DNA from: Streptomyces hyaluromycini
GTDB lineage: Bacteria > Actinomycetota > Actinomycetes > Streptomycetales > Streptomycetaceae
Direction of reading: 5' to 3'
Length of the DNA: 64,000 nt
Assembly: GCF_002217755.1 (NCBI RefSeq)
Contig: NZ_BCFL01000030.1
Span: 181,366-245,365 of the forward strand
A model generated the notes under the pieces. It did no database searches, was not told the DNA's origin, and saw only the letters and a program-made list of their open reading frames with translations. Positions 9,032-17,134 of this stretch are shown here, piece after piece. Both the position numbers and the translations under genes were made by a program. Each line of letters begins with the position of its first letter. Within the stretch, counting starts at the first letter, position 1.

Positions 9032-9547
9032 TCAAAAAAGATGGATGGCGAGATGCCCGAGGGGCAGACCGAGCCGCCAGGCGGGGGTCCACACCTTCGG
9101 TCCGTCGTCCTCGCCGAACACCGAACCACCGCCCGGCACCGCGTCCAGGTCGGGCGCGAGCAGCTCGGTCTCCTCCAGCCAGCGCCAGGCGGCCGCGGCC
9201 AGATCCAGGTCCGGTGACGGCCCGCCCGCCTCAAGCGCCTCGGCCGTCACTACAGCCATACGTTCTCCCACCCAGTTCTGCCACGGCTGGTCGTACGCCG
9301 TGAGCGAAAGCCAGGTCTCCAACTGGGACACGACCCGGATGCCCGACAGTTCGCCGTCCGTGTCGGAGAGGAAGATGGTCAGCGCCAGCGCGTCACGGCC
9401 GGCCCGGAACTCGAAGGACGTCGGTGGCATGAGATCGCCGGTGCGCAGCAGCTCGTCGGCGATGTACTCGGCGTACAACCAGGCCATCGGGACCGCGAGT
9501 TCCCCGCTTCCGGCCCCGTCCGTGCTCTCTTGACCTCTGTGCAGCAT
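9032..9547 (-). CDS. hypothetical protein between sigma and anti-sigma genes
   Basis: A 171-residue soluble, acidic protein with no signal peptide, membrane segment or motif that I recognise. It is rich in Trp and Leu (for example QPWQNWVGERM and AWRWLEETELL). GGAGG lies about 13 bases before the ATG at 9547; an internal ATG at 9487 (MAWLYAEY) is an alternative start. It lies on the same strand as the ECF sigma and anti-sigma genes and between them, with 144 and 149 base gaps. A shared regulatory role is possible but not shown by the sequence. Confidence 0.65.
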   Translation of the reverse strand: MLHRGQESTDGAGSGELAVPMAWLYAEYIADELLRTGDLMPPTSFEFRAGRDALALTIFLSDTDGELSGIRVVSQLETWLSLTAYDQPWQNWVGERMAVVTAEALEAGGPSPDLDLAAAAWRWLEETELLAPDLDAVPGGGSVFGEDDGPKVWTPAWRLGLPLGHLAIHLF

Positions 9548-9691
9548 CCCGTCCTGCCTTCCTCCGGTGCGCGCGTGGCCCCGACCCCGGGTCCGTCCCT
9601 CTCCCGGTGCGGAACACGGATGAAGACAGCTGATTGCTCAAACATGGTCCTCAGCAAGGCGCTTTACCGAGGTTTGACCTGGCTTACGGTT

Positions 9692-10240
9692 TCATCGCAG
9701 GTCGGGTGCATAACCGGGCAGAACCCGGCGCAGGGCGCGCAGCGCGTAGTACGCCCGCGACTTCACGGTACCGGGTGGAATCCCGAGGGTCTCGGCGGCT
9801 TCCGCAACACTCGCCCCTTGGAAATACACCAGCACCAGGACTTCACGGTGTTCCGGGGTGAGAGTCTTCACAGCCTCCCGGACGTCGAGCGTCGCGGCGG
9901 CGCGTTCGGCGTGGTCGCCGATGGCCCGGGTGTTCTCCAGGACGGCGTCGTGCACCTCGGCGGGCCGTGCCTGCCGGGCCCGCCGCGCGTCGATGGCGAG
10001 CCGCCGGCCGACGGTCAGCAGCCAGGGCAGCACGGAGTCGAAGGCGTCGGTGCGCAGCGCCTCGGGGTGCTGCCAGGCGCGCACGAGGGTCTCCTGGACG
10101 AGGTCCTCGGCCCGCTGCCGGTCCCCGTCGCTGAGCCGCAGCAGCAGCGCGAAGAGCGGCCGGCCGTGGTCGCGCTGGAGTGCGACGAGCTCGTGCTCGG
10201 CGGTCGTCGTCCCGTCGGGAAGGGTGGTTCCGGCCGTCAT
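9692..10240 (-). CDS. ECF (sigma-70 family, region 2 and 4) sigma factor
   Basis: A 182-residue two-domain ECF sigma factor. Region 2 spans about residues 25-90, with the AEDLVQETLVRAWQH core-binding/-10 recognition helix. Region 4 spans about 120-175, with the helix-turn-helix ASVAEAAETLGIPPGTVKSR. The ATG at 10240 is chosen because upstream in-frame residues are unlike sigma factors. The same-strand zf-HC2 membrane protein is its probable anti-sigma factor, giving an envelope-signal switch. The target promoters are unknown. The CapA-like lipoprotein gene is divergent, with its start 221 bases away. Confidence 0.87.
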   Translation of the reverse strand: MTAGTTLPDGTTTAEHELVALQRDHGRPLFALLLRLSDGDRQRAEDLVQETLVRAWQHPEALRTDAFDSVLPWLLTVGRRLAIDARRARQARPAEVHDAVLENTRAIGDHAERAAATLDVREAVKTLTPEHREVLVLVYFQGASVAEAAETLGIPPGTVKSRAYYALRALRRVLPGYAPDLR

Positions 10241-10461
10241 GGCCGTATGGCATCGCAGGGTCCGGCCGGGGGACAGAGGGTGCACAGGGGTGTGCGACGG
10301 ACGGTCGATCGCGTCGGCGAACGGTGCGACGAACGGTCCGTCATACCCCTTACCCGACCCGGATGGGTCAATCGGGGCGCCTGAGTTGTTTGCGGCCGCC
10401 CTCACCTTCGTACCCATTGATCTGTAAATCGGACAAGGCTTGCGACTCTGGGGTGCTCCTG

Positions 10462-11613
10462 ATGATCAATCGCAGACGCCAGGCGGCCCTGGCCCTGACC
10501 GCCCTTCTCGCCGCCGCAGCCGCCTGTCAGAACCATGTGCGGGAGGAGCGTGCCGTCCCGCCCGGCCACCCGGCGCCCGCGGTGCCCGCCACCGGCGGCT
10601 TCACCCTCGTCGCCGCCGGTGACGTCATGCCGCAGAAGTCCGCGGTGGACCACGCGAACTTCGACGCCGGCGGCAACGGCTACGACTTCCGCCCGATGCT
10701 CGCCGGCGTCGCGCCCGTCGTCTCCCGAGCCGATCTGGCGCTCTGTCACCTGGCGACCGTCACCGGCGGCGACGGCGGCCGCGCCGGCCTCACCTCCCCG
10801 CCGCAGCTCGCCGAGGCCCTCGCCGCCACCGGCTACGACGGCTGCTCCACCGCCTCCGACCGCGCCCTCGACGACGGTGCCGCGGGCATCCAGCGCACCC
10901 TCGACGCGCTGGACCGGGTGGGCCTGCGGCACTCCGGCACCGCCCGCACCGATGCCGAGGCCGGCACCCTCACCCTGATGAACGCGGGCCGGGCCCGGGT
11001 CGCCCAGCTCTCGTACACCTACGACGTCAACAGCAACTCCCTGCCGCCCGGCCAGCCCTGGGCGGTCGGCCTCCTCGACGAGAACCGCGTCCTCGCCGAC
11101 GCCCGCGCCGCCCGGCAGGCCGGCGCCGACGTGGTCGTCGTCTCCCTGCACTGGGGCACCGAGGGGACCGACGCCCCCGACCAGCAGCAGCTCACCCTCG
11201 CCAAGCGGCTCACCGCCGCGCGCACCGGCGGCCGCCCCGACATCGACCTGCTCCTCGGCACCCACGCGCACATCCCGCAGGCGTACGAGAAGGTCAACGG
11301 CACCTGGGTGGTCTACGGCCTCGGCGACCAGATGGCCGGCGAGATGTACAACAGTCAGCGTCAGCAGGACCCGCGCGGCAACGAGTCCACCCTCGCCCGC
11401 TTCACCTTCACCCCGCCCGCCCGTCCGGGCGGCCGCTGGGAGGTGGCCAAGGCCGAGTTCATCCCGCAGCTGTACGACCTCGACGCGGGCCGGGTCGTCG
11501 ACCTCAACGCGGCCATCGGCCAGGGTGCCGACTTCACCGGCGCCCGGGACGCCATCCGGGACGTGGTGCTCAGCCGCGGGGCCGCCAAGGACGGGCTGGT
11601 GATGGGGGAGTAG
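10462..11613 (+). CDS. CapA-family (poly-gamma-glutamate/metallophosphatase-like) lipoprotein
   Basis: About 383 residues. The N-terminal signal RRRQAALALTALLAAAAAC resembles a lipoprotein signal ending at Cys. The CapA domain follows, with AAGDVMPQ, then GTHAHIPQ and a late YGLGDQ. CapA proteins have a metallophosphatase-like fold and are exported in actinobacteria. The usual HLETP segment reads HLATV here, losing an acidic residue often retained in the family. A GTG nine bases earlier is a second possible start. The divergent sigma factor gene suggests, but does not prove, envelope-stress control. Confidence 0.83.
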   Translation: MINRRRQAALALTALLAAAAACQNHVREERAVPPGHPAPAVPATGGFTLVAAGDVMPQKSAVDHANFDAGGNGYDFRPMLAGVAPVVSRADLALCHLATVTGGDGGRAGLTSPPQLAEALAATGYDGCSTASDRALDDGAAGIQRTLDALDRVGLRHSGTARTDAEAGTLTLMNAGRARVAQLSYTYDVNSNSLPPGQPWAVGLLDENRVLADARAARQAGADVVVVSLHWGTEGTDAPDQQQLTLAKRLTAARTGGRPDIDLLLGTHAHIPQAYEKVNGTWVVYGLGDQMAGEMYNSQRQQDPRGNESTLARFTFTPPARPGGRWEVAKAEFIPQLYDLDAGRVVDLNAAIGQGADFTGARDAIRDVVLSRGAAKDGLVMGE

Positions 11614-11630
11614 CGGTGGTCACGCGGCGG

Positions 11631-12119
11631 TCAGTCCACGTCGACGTGGTCGAACGTGGCCAGCAGCTGCTTCAGCACCCGTACGCACGCGGTGATCTCG
11701 GTGTCGGTCAGGTCGCCGCCGACCTGCCGGTTCAGGGCGTGCTCGCGGGCGAGGACCGCGGTGATGGTCGCCCGGCCCTCGTCCGTGAGGCGGATCAGGG
11801 AGGAGCGCTGGTGCGCCGGGTTGGGGGTGACCTCGGCCCAGCCGTGTGCCACCGCGTCGTTCACCATGCGCTGCACGAACTGCCGGCTCAGCGCCATGAT
11901 CCGGCCCATCTGGGGCACCGTCATGGGCTCGTACCGGCGCAGCAGGTCCAGCACCGAGCGCACCCCGACCGAGGCCCCCTCGATCTGCTCGCCCTGCTCG
12001 ACCTTGCGGAAGGCGCGCCGGTACAGCGGGCCGATCAGATCGAACACCTCGGTGATGCGCTCGCCCAGCTCGTCGGGGGCGAGGGGCTTGTCGATGTCGT
12101 TCACCCGGCCATCATGCAC
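11631..12119 (-). CDS. MarR-family transcriptional regulator
   Basis: A 162-residue winged-helix regulator. The recognition helix region is in MTVPQMGRIMALSRQFVQRMVNDAVAHGW, and the wing follows at HQRSSLIRLTDEG. The start is a GTG at 12119, with another in-frame GTG at 12104; neither has a strong ribosome site. The gene diverges from an alpha/beta hydrolase, and three similar 17-base palindromes fill the gap. It therefore most likely represses both itself and the hydrolase, released by a ligand that the sequence does not reveal. Confidence 0.86.
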   Translation of the reverse strand: MHDGRVNDIDKPLAPDELGERITEVFDLIGPLYRRAFRKVEQGEQIEGASVGVRSVLDLLRRYEPMTVPQMGRIMALSRQFVQRMVNDAVAHGWAEVTPNPAHQRSSLIRLTDEGRATITAVLAREHALNRQVGGDLTDTEITACVRVLKQLLATFDHVDVD

Positions 12120-12129
12120 CGAGCCGTCA

Positions 12130-12203
12130 TGGCAACCGGGGTGTCAAACCCGTCATGACAACCCGGTTGTCAAACCCTCCCGAAGATGACACCTTGGTTG
12201 TCA
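12130..12203. promoter_or_regulatory. three-copy 17-base palindromic operator
   Basis: Three sites of the same form occur at 12130-12146 (TGGCAACCGGGGTGTCA), 12156-12172 (TGACAACCCGGTTGTCA, near-perfect palindrome) and 12187-12203 (TGACACCTTGGTTGTCA). Centres are 26 and 31 bases apart. Consensus TGACAMC-N3-GKTGTCA fits a dimeric MarR protein, and the adjacent MarR gene is the obvious ligand. The third site ends on the first base of the ATG at 12203. Confidence 0.8.
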
Positions 12204-13018
12204 TGAATGGTGCTGCGGACGTCCGCTTCTTCCCGTCCTCCGACGGCGACCTCGCCTACCTCGACACCGGCTCCGGCGACCCGGTGGTCCTGCTCCACTC
12301 CGGATACGTCGACCACCGCTTCTGGCACCGGCAGATCCCGGCGCTCGCCGCCGAGTACCGGGTGATCGCCCCGGACGTCCGCGGCCACGGCTCTTCCGCC
12401 AACGCGAGCAGGCCCTTCCGCTGGGCCGACGACCTCGCGGAGCTGCTGCGCCGTCTGGACGCGGGGCCCGCCGTCCTGGTCGGCCTGTCCATGGGCGGGG
12501 TGATCGCCACCGACACGGTGCTGGAACACCCCGAACTGGTCCGCGCGGTGGTCACCTGCGGTGCGGCGACCGGCGACTTCCGGTACACGGACTGCTGGCA
12601 CAAGGGACTCCAGGACGAGTACGCCCGCACCCTGGGCGCCGGCGACTTCGAAGGCTGGGCCGACGTCTTCCTGCGGGGCGTGGCCGGCGAGCATCGTGCC
12701 GTCACCGACCTCGACCCGGACATCCCGCGCCGGCTGCGGGAGATGGCCCTGCGGACGATCTCCAAGCACACCCCCGGCGAGCCGGACCGGCATGTCCCGG
12801 TGACCGGCTCCTGGCCCCGGGTGCCCAAGATCGACGTGCCGGTCCTCACGATCAACGGCGGCCTGGAACCCACCGCCCTGCTCGCCGCCGCCGACCGCCT
12901 GGCCCGCGAGGTCCCGGACGGTCGCGCCGAGGTCGTCGAAGGGGTGGGCCACTATCCGAACCTGGAGAAGCCCGAGGTCTTCAACGCCCTCCTGCTCGAC
13001 TTCCTCCGGGCCCTCTGA
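12203..13018 (+). CDS. alpha/beta hydrolase
   Basis: A 271-residue alpha/beta-hydrolase fold protein. The N-terminal strand LDTGSGDPVVLLHSGYVDHRFW is followed by DVRGHGSS, the nucleophile elbow GLSMGG (Ser), and a C-terminal GVGHYPNLEKP with the catalytic His. The start is placed at ATG 12203 because the in-frame ATG at 12155 lies inside the operator cluster. No ribosome site precedes 12203, so the message may be leaderless. The substrate is unknown. Control by the divergent MarR protein is likely. Confidence 0.82.
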   Translation: MNGAADVRFFPSSDGDLAYLDTGSGDPVVLLHSGYVDHRFWHRQIPALAAEYRVIAPDVRGHGSSANASRPFRWADDLAELLRRLDAGPAVLVGLSMGGVIATDTVLEHPELVRAVVTCGAATGDFRYTDCWHKGLQDEYARTLGAGDFEGWADVFLRGVAGEHRAVTDLDPDIPRRLREMALRTISKHTPGEPDRHVPVTGSWPRVPKIDVPVLTINGGLEPTALLAAADRLAREVPDGRAEVVEGVGHYPNLEKPEVFNALLLDFLRAL

Positions 13019-13021
13019 CGC

Positions 13022-14120
13022 CCCGCCAGCCGCGACCTCTTGTACGAGCAGCCGAAGTAGATCACGCACCCGATCACGAACCAGACCGCGAACCGCACCC
13101 AGGTCTCCCACTTCAGGAACGTGATCAGCCAGGATGATCGCGCCCACCGCGATCACGTCCGCAAGACCGCTCAGCCCCACCGACTTGAACGCCGTCGAGA
13201 AACCGCTCTCCGGGTCGATCTCCTTGTAGTCCTGCATGCCCGTCAGGACCAGACAGGCAGCCACGTACAGCACCATCGAGATCGCCAGCGAGTAGATGAT
13301 CGCCTTCGGCAAGTGCCGCTGCGCGTCCTTCGACTCCTCGGCCGCCGTCGACATCGCGTCGTACCCGAAGACGGCGAAGAACACGGTCGCCGCCCCGGTG
13401 AACGCACCGCTGACGCCGAACGGGAAGAAGGGGTGGTAGTTCGCCGAACTGATGTGGAAGACGCCGACACCGATCACCAGCAGTACCACCAGCACCTTGA
13501 GCACCACCACGATCGTCTCGAAGCGGGCCGCGCTGCGGATGCCGAGGTTGAGCAGGTAGGCGATCGGCAGACAGAGGATCGCGGCGAACAGGTCGACCCG
13601 GTGGCCGGACCCGGTGCCCGGCGCGCCGAGCATCCAGTGCGGCAGGTTCTCGCCCGTCTCCTCGACCAGGAAGCCGAAGTACCCCGAGATGCCGATCGCG
13701 ACCACCGCCACGATCGCCGTGTACTCCAGCAGCAGGTCCCAGCCGATGAACCAGCCCGCGAACTCGCCGAGCACCGCATAGCCGTACGTGTACGCCGACC
13801 CCGCCTTCGGGATCAGCCCGGCGAACTCGGCGTACGACAGCGCGGCGAAGGCGCTCGCCAGACCGGCGATGAGGAACGAGACCAGCACGGCGGGCCCCGC
13901 CGTCTCGTTGGCCACCGTGCCGGCGAGGGTGCTGTGCTTGTCTGGGGGACACCCCCAGACCCCCGGTACCCGCGCCGATGATGCCGCCCACGCCGATCGC
14001 GGTCAGCTGCCACAGCCCCGGCGACCTGTCCAGCCGGGGTCCCTCGCTGACCTCGGTCTCCTCGAAGTGTTCGATGGGTTTGCGACGGAGAATTCCTGCA
14101 CCCATGCGGAGCCTGGCCAT
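13022..14120 (-). pseudogene. decayed APC-type amino-acid permease
   Basis: The gene starts well: ATG at 14120 behind GAGGTGAGG, then residues leading to LWQLTAIGVGGIIGAG of an APC permease. The frame then breaks at a small palindromic insertion near 13939-13968. It resumes in another frame at ANETAGPAVLVSFLIAG and continues through about seven helices to ADVIAVGAIILA. A second break near 13132 joins this directly to a C-terminal KWETWVRFAVWFVIG-like end. About 150 residues expected between these parts are missing. Transport activity is therefore unlikely. A sequencing error could explain the first break but not the deletion. Confidence 0.78.
13939..13968. repeat. short palindromic repeat inserted in permease gene
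   Basis: At 13941-13959 the plus strand reads TCTGGGGG-ACA-CCCCCAGA, followed by CCCCCGG. It is a perfect 8-base-arm hairpin of the sort found scattered between Streptomyces genes. Here it lies inside coding sequence and coincides exactly with the loss of the permease frame, at the conserved GIIGAG segment. Confidence 0.72.
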
Positions 14121-14180
14121 GTGCCTCACCTCTTCGCCGATCGCGAACGGCTGACGGCCGATCATGATGGCTCAGGGGCC

Positions 14181-15137
14181 TCAAGGACGGAAGGCGCCAC
14201 GCACGGTCTCGGCCCACCCCGGCGTCCAGGTGCGGGCGGCGGTGCGCGGAGGCCGGGCGTCCGCGAGATGGGTGCGCAGGGCGGTGAGCGCGGGATGCGG
14301 GTTGGCGGCGGCCCACAGCAGCGAGTGCGGGTAGAGCGGGGTCGGGTCCAGCAGCGGGATCCGGCGCAGACCGTGGCCGGCCGGCCAGGCCAGCCGGGTC
14401 TGCTCGCTGACCAGGGTCGCCAGGGTGTCGGAGCCCGCGAGCGCGTCCTGCAACGCCCCGGAGAAGTTGGGGCCGGAGGAGTCGATCACGAGCCCGAACT
14501 CGGCGGCGAGGGAGGCGTAGTACGCGGCCCACTCGGTGCCCTCCACGATCCCGGGCATCCAGAGCCGGTGCCCGGCCAGCTCCCCGGGCGTGACCGAGGC
14601 CCGGCCGGCCAGGGCGTGCCCCGGGCCGGTGAGCAGCTGGACCGGCTCGTCGTACACCCGGACGGCCTCGACGCCCCTGGGCAGCGGCCGGCCGGGCATG
14701 GCGACGGCCCGGAAGGAGGCGTCGACCGCACCGGAGCGCAGCGCGGTCAGCGCCGAGTCCACGTCGAAGAGCGTGACGACGTCCAGCGGGAGGTCCGGAT
14801 GCGCCTCGTGGAAGCCGCGCAGCAGGGCCGCAGGGGCGAGCCGGGCGCCGACCACGTCGACCCGCAGGGGGCGCCGGCCCCGTCGTACGGAGGCCGCCGC
14901 CCGCTCCTCGGCCAGCAGCAGCTCCCGGGCGTACGGCAGGAAGGCCCGGCCGTCGGCGGTCGGCCCGGCGCCCCGCGCGGTCCGGGTGAACAGCCGCACC
15001 CCCAGATCCTTCTCCAGCGCCGCGATCCGCTTGGACACGGCCTGCTGGGTGACCGCCAGCACGGCGGCGGCCTCCTGGAACTGCCCGCAGTCGGCCACGG
15101 CGACGAAGGTGCGCACTGCGGTGAGGTCCACGTCCAC
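14181..15137 (-). CDS. LysR-family transcriptional regulator
   Basis: A 318-residue LysR regulator. The N-terminal helix-turn-helix is in FQEAAAVLAVTQQAVSKRI, and the two-lobed effector domain runs from about residue 90. The GTG at 15137 is preferred, because residues further upstream run into the divergent MFS gene. A palindrome (15143-15157) lies directly before the start, as expected for autoregulation. The probable target is the divergently transcribed MFS transporter, whose ATG lies 97 bases away. The effector is unknown. Confidence 0.86.
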   Translation of the reverse strand: MDVDLTAVRTFVAVADCGQFQEAAAVLAVTQQAVSKRIAALEKDLGVRLFTRTARGAGPTADGRAFLPYARELLLAEERAAASVRRGRRPLRVDVVGARLAPAALLRGFHEAHPDLPLDVVTLFDVDSALTALRSGAVDASFRAVAMPGRPLPRGVEAVRVYDEPVQLLTGPGHALAGRASVTPGELAGHRLWMPGIVEGTEWAAYYASLAAEFGLVIDSSGPNFSGALQDALAGSDTLATLVSEQTRLAWPAGHGLRRIPLLDPTPLYPHSLLWAAANPHPALTALRTHLADARPPRTAARTWTPGWAETVRGAFRP

Positions 15138-15142
15138 ACCGT

Positions 15143-15157
15143 ACAACCGGCGGTTGT
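15143..15157. promoter_or_regulatory. candidate LysR operator
   Basis: The sequence ACAACC-GGC-GGTTGT has six-base perfect arms and sits 6 bases before the LysR start, inside the LysR/MFS divergent gap. Position and symmetry suit an autoregulatory site; no second copy was found in the gap. Confidence 0.5.
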
Positions 15158-15234
15158 GGCAGCGGGCCCGGGGGTTGTTTGATTCGGCGGCCACCTGCAC
15201 GTTTTCATGTCCCGGGGTCAACGGGAGGTTGTGC

Positions 15235-16482
15235 ATGGGGCGGCGGTTCGGGTGGCTGTGGGCCGCGTACTCGGTGAGTGCGCTCGGCACCTATCTCGCC
15301 TTCGACGCGTTCTCGGTGATCGCCGTCATCGCGCTGCACGCGGGGTCCGCCGAGGTGGCGCTGCTCGCCGCGACCGGGCCCGCCGTGGGCGCGGTGGCGG
15401 CGGTGCCGCTCGGGCCGTGGGTGGAGTTCCGGCGCAAGCGGCCGGTGATGATGGCGATGGACCTCGTCAGGTTCGCCGCACTGCTCACCGTCCCGGCCGC
15501 GTACGCCCTCGGCGCCCTCGGCCTGGGGCAGCTGCTGCTGGTCTCGGTGGTCGTCGCGGCCGCCGACATCACCTTCGGCGCGGCCTCCGGCGCCTTCCTG
15601 AAGTCCCTCGTCCCGGCCGACCGGCTGCTCACCGCGAACGCCCGCTTCGAATCCACCAACTGGACCGCGCTGGTCCTCGGCCCGCCCCTCGGCGGCGCCG
15701 CGATCGGCCTGTTCGGCCCGGTGACGACCGTCGCGGCGAACGCGGTCAGCTTCCTGCTGTCGGCCCTGGGCATCCGGGCCGTCGGCGGCGGCGAACCCCG
15801 CCCCGCACCCAGGGACGCGCAGCGCCTGCGCGCCGGGGACCTGCTCGACGGCTGGCGGTACATCCTCGCCAGCCCGGCCCTGCGGCCCCTCTTCTACAAC
15901 AGCCTCGCGGGCAACGCCCTGATCATGGTCGCCGCACCCGCGCTGGCCGTCCTCATGCTCGGCCCGCTCGGCTTCGCCCCCTGGCAGTACGGCCTCGCCT
16001 TCGCCGTGCCCTGCCTGGGCGGCCTCCTCGGCGCCCGGCTGGCCCGGCCGCTGGTCGCCCGGTACGGGCAGTGGCGGGTGCTGCGCGCCGCGAGCGCCCT
16101 GCGCGCCGTCTGGCCTCTCGGGCTGGCCTTCGTCGGGCCCGGGCTGCCCGGACTGCTGCTGGTGATGGTCCTGGAGCTCGGCGTGATCACCTGCTCGGCC
16201 GTCTACAGCCCGGTGTGCGCCACCCGCCGCCTGGAGCACACCCCGGACGACCGGATCGCCCGCACCCTGTCCGCCTGGTCCGTCACCGGCAAGGCCACCA
16301 CGGCCGCCATGACCGCCCTGTGGGGCCTGCTGGCGAGCCTCACCGGCCCGCGCACCGCGATCGCCCTCGCCGGGATCCTGCTCCTGGCGACCCCGCTGCT
16401 GCTCCTGCGGGAAACCGCTACGGCACCACCGTCACCGGCCACCGTCCCGCCTTCACCAGACGGATCGCGACCGAGCCGATGA
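15235..16482 (+). CDS. MFS transporter
   Basis: A 415-residue, roughly 12-helix major facilitator. The loop-2 signature is recognisable as PLGPWVEFRRKRPVMMAMD, and helix 5 contains TNWTALVLGPPLGGAAIG. GGGAGG lies 7 bases before the ATG at 15235. The divergent LysR gene suggests an inducible exporter for an unknown small molecule. The last 65 bases overlap, on the opposite strand, the 3' end of the universal stress protein gene. The protein tail in that overlap is Pro/Ser-rich and unlike the core. Confidence 0.85.
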   Translation: MGRRFGWLWAAYSVSALGTYLAFDAFSVIAVIALHAGSAEVALLAATGPAVGAVAAVPLGPWVEFRRKRPVMMAMDLVRFAALLTVPAAYALGALGLGQLLLVSVVVAAADITFGAASGAFLKSLVPADRLLTANARFESTNWTALVLGPPLGGAAIGLFGPVTTVAANAVSFLLSALGIRAVGGGEPRPAPRDAQRLRAGDLLDGWRYILASPALRPLFYNSLAGNALIMVAAPALAVLMLGPLGFAPWQYGLAFAVPCLGGLLGARLARPLVARYGQWRVLRAASALRAVWPLGLAFVGPGLPGLLLVMVLELGVITCSAVYSPVCATRRLEHTPDDRIARTLSAWSVTGKATTAAMTALWGLLASLTGPRTAIALAGILLLATPLLLLRETATAPPSPATVPPSPDGSRPSR

Positions 16483-16873
16483 ACCGGTGGCCGGCCTGCT
16501 CGGAGGCGCCCACCACGACCGCGTCGGCCTTCAGCTCGTCGGCCGCCTTCACCAGTCCGCTGTAGGCGTCGCCGCGGAAGGTGTGGAACTCCCAGCGCAC
16601 CTCGAATATCCCCTTGAGGCGCTCGGTCGCGTCCCGGATCTGCGCGACCAGGTCCTCCGCGATCTCGTCGGTGGTCTCCGCCACCGGTGCCCCGAGCGCC
16701 GCCCCGGCCGCCAGGACCGGCTGGACGTACACGACCGCCAGCAGCGCGTGCTGCCGCCGGGCCAGACCGCCCGCGTAGGACGCCGCGCGCCACGAGGAGT
16801 CCGAGCCGTCCACACCGACCACGATGACCTTGGGGCCGTCCGTGCCCCGCTCGAACTGGTGTTGTTCCGCCAC
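16418..16873 (-). CDS. universal stress protein (UspA family)
   Basis: A single-domain UspA protein of 151 residues. It begins with the strand VIVVGVDGSDSSWRAA and ends with the ATP-loop-like ADAVVVGASEQAGHRFIGSVAIRLVKAG and PVTVVP. The glycine spacing suggests that nucleotide may bind. Such proteins respond to dormancy or energy stress. The gene stands alone and converges with the MFS gene, overlapping its 3' end by 65 bases. Confidence 0.87.
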   Translation of the reverse strand: MAEQHQFERGTDGPKVIVVGVDGSDSSWRAASYAGGLARRQHALLAVVYVQPVLAAGAALGAPVAETTDEIAEDLVAQIRDATERLKGIFEVRWEFHTFRGDAYSGLVKAADELKADAVVVGASEQAGHRFIGSVAIRLVKAGRWPVTVVP

Positions 16874-16930
16874 GATCCGAGGCTATCGGAATTCGCAGGT
16901 CCGGTGGGTGCGCGGGGCCCGTCGGGCGGG

Positions 16931-17074
16931 TGCGGGTTGGGGGTGGTTGCTCGCGCCCACGCGGCGGAGCCGCATATTGATACAGCCCCGCGCCCCCAAA
17001 AAAACAGGGGGCTGCACGGCGCCCCGTCAGGGGCGCGGGGAACTGCGCGACCAGCCCCCACCGGCCCGCAGCCG
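16931..17074. repeat. intergenic repeat family, copy 2 (composite, inverted B plus A)
   Basis: Reading the minus strand, the A module (GGTGGGGGCTGGTCGCGCAG and TTCCCCGCGCCCC) is followed by a spacer with a T-run. The B module then follows: GGGGCGCGGGGCTGTATCAA, TATGCGGCTCCGCCGCGTGG and GCGCGAGCAACCACC. The same composite occurs in the opposite orientation at 31690-31832. This copy lies between divergent genes, unlike most copies. Confidence 0.72.
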
Positions 17075-17134
17075 CTCGCCGGGCTCGGGCTGCTCGACGG
17101 GCGGGCCCCGCGGGCCCTTCCTACAGTCGGAGAC

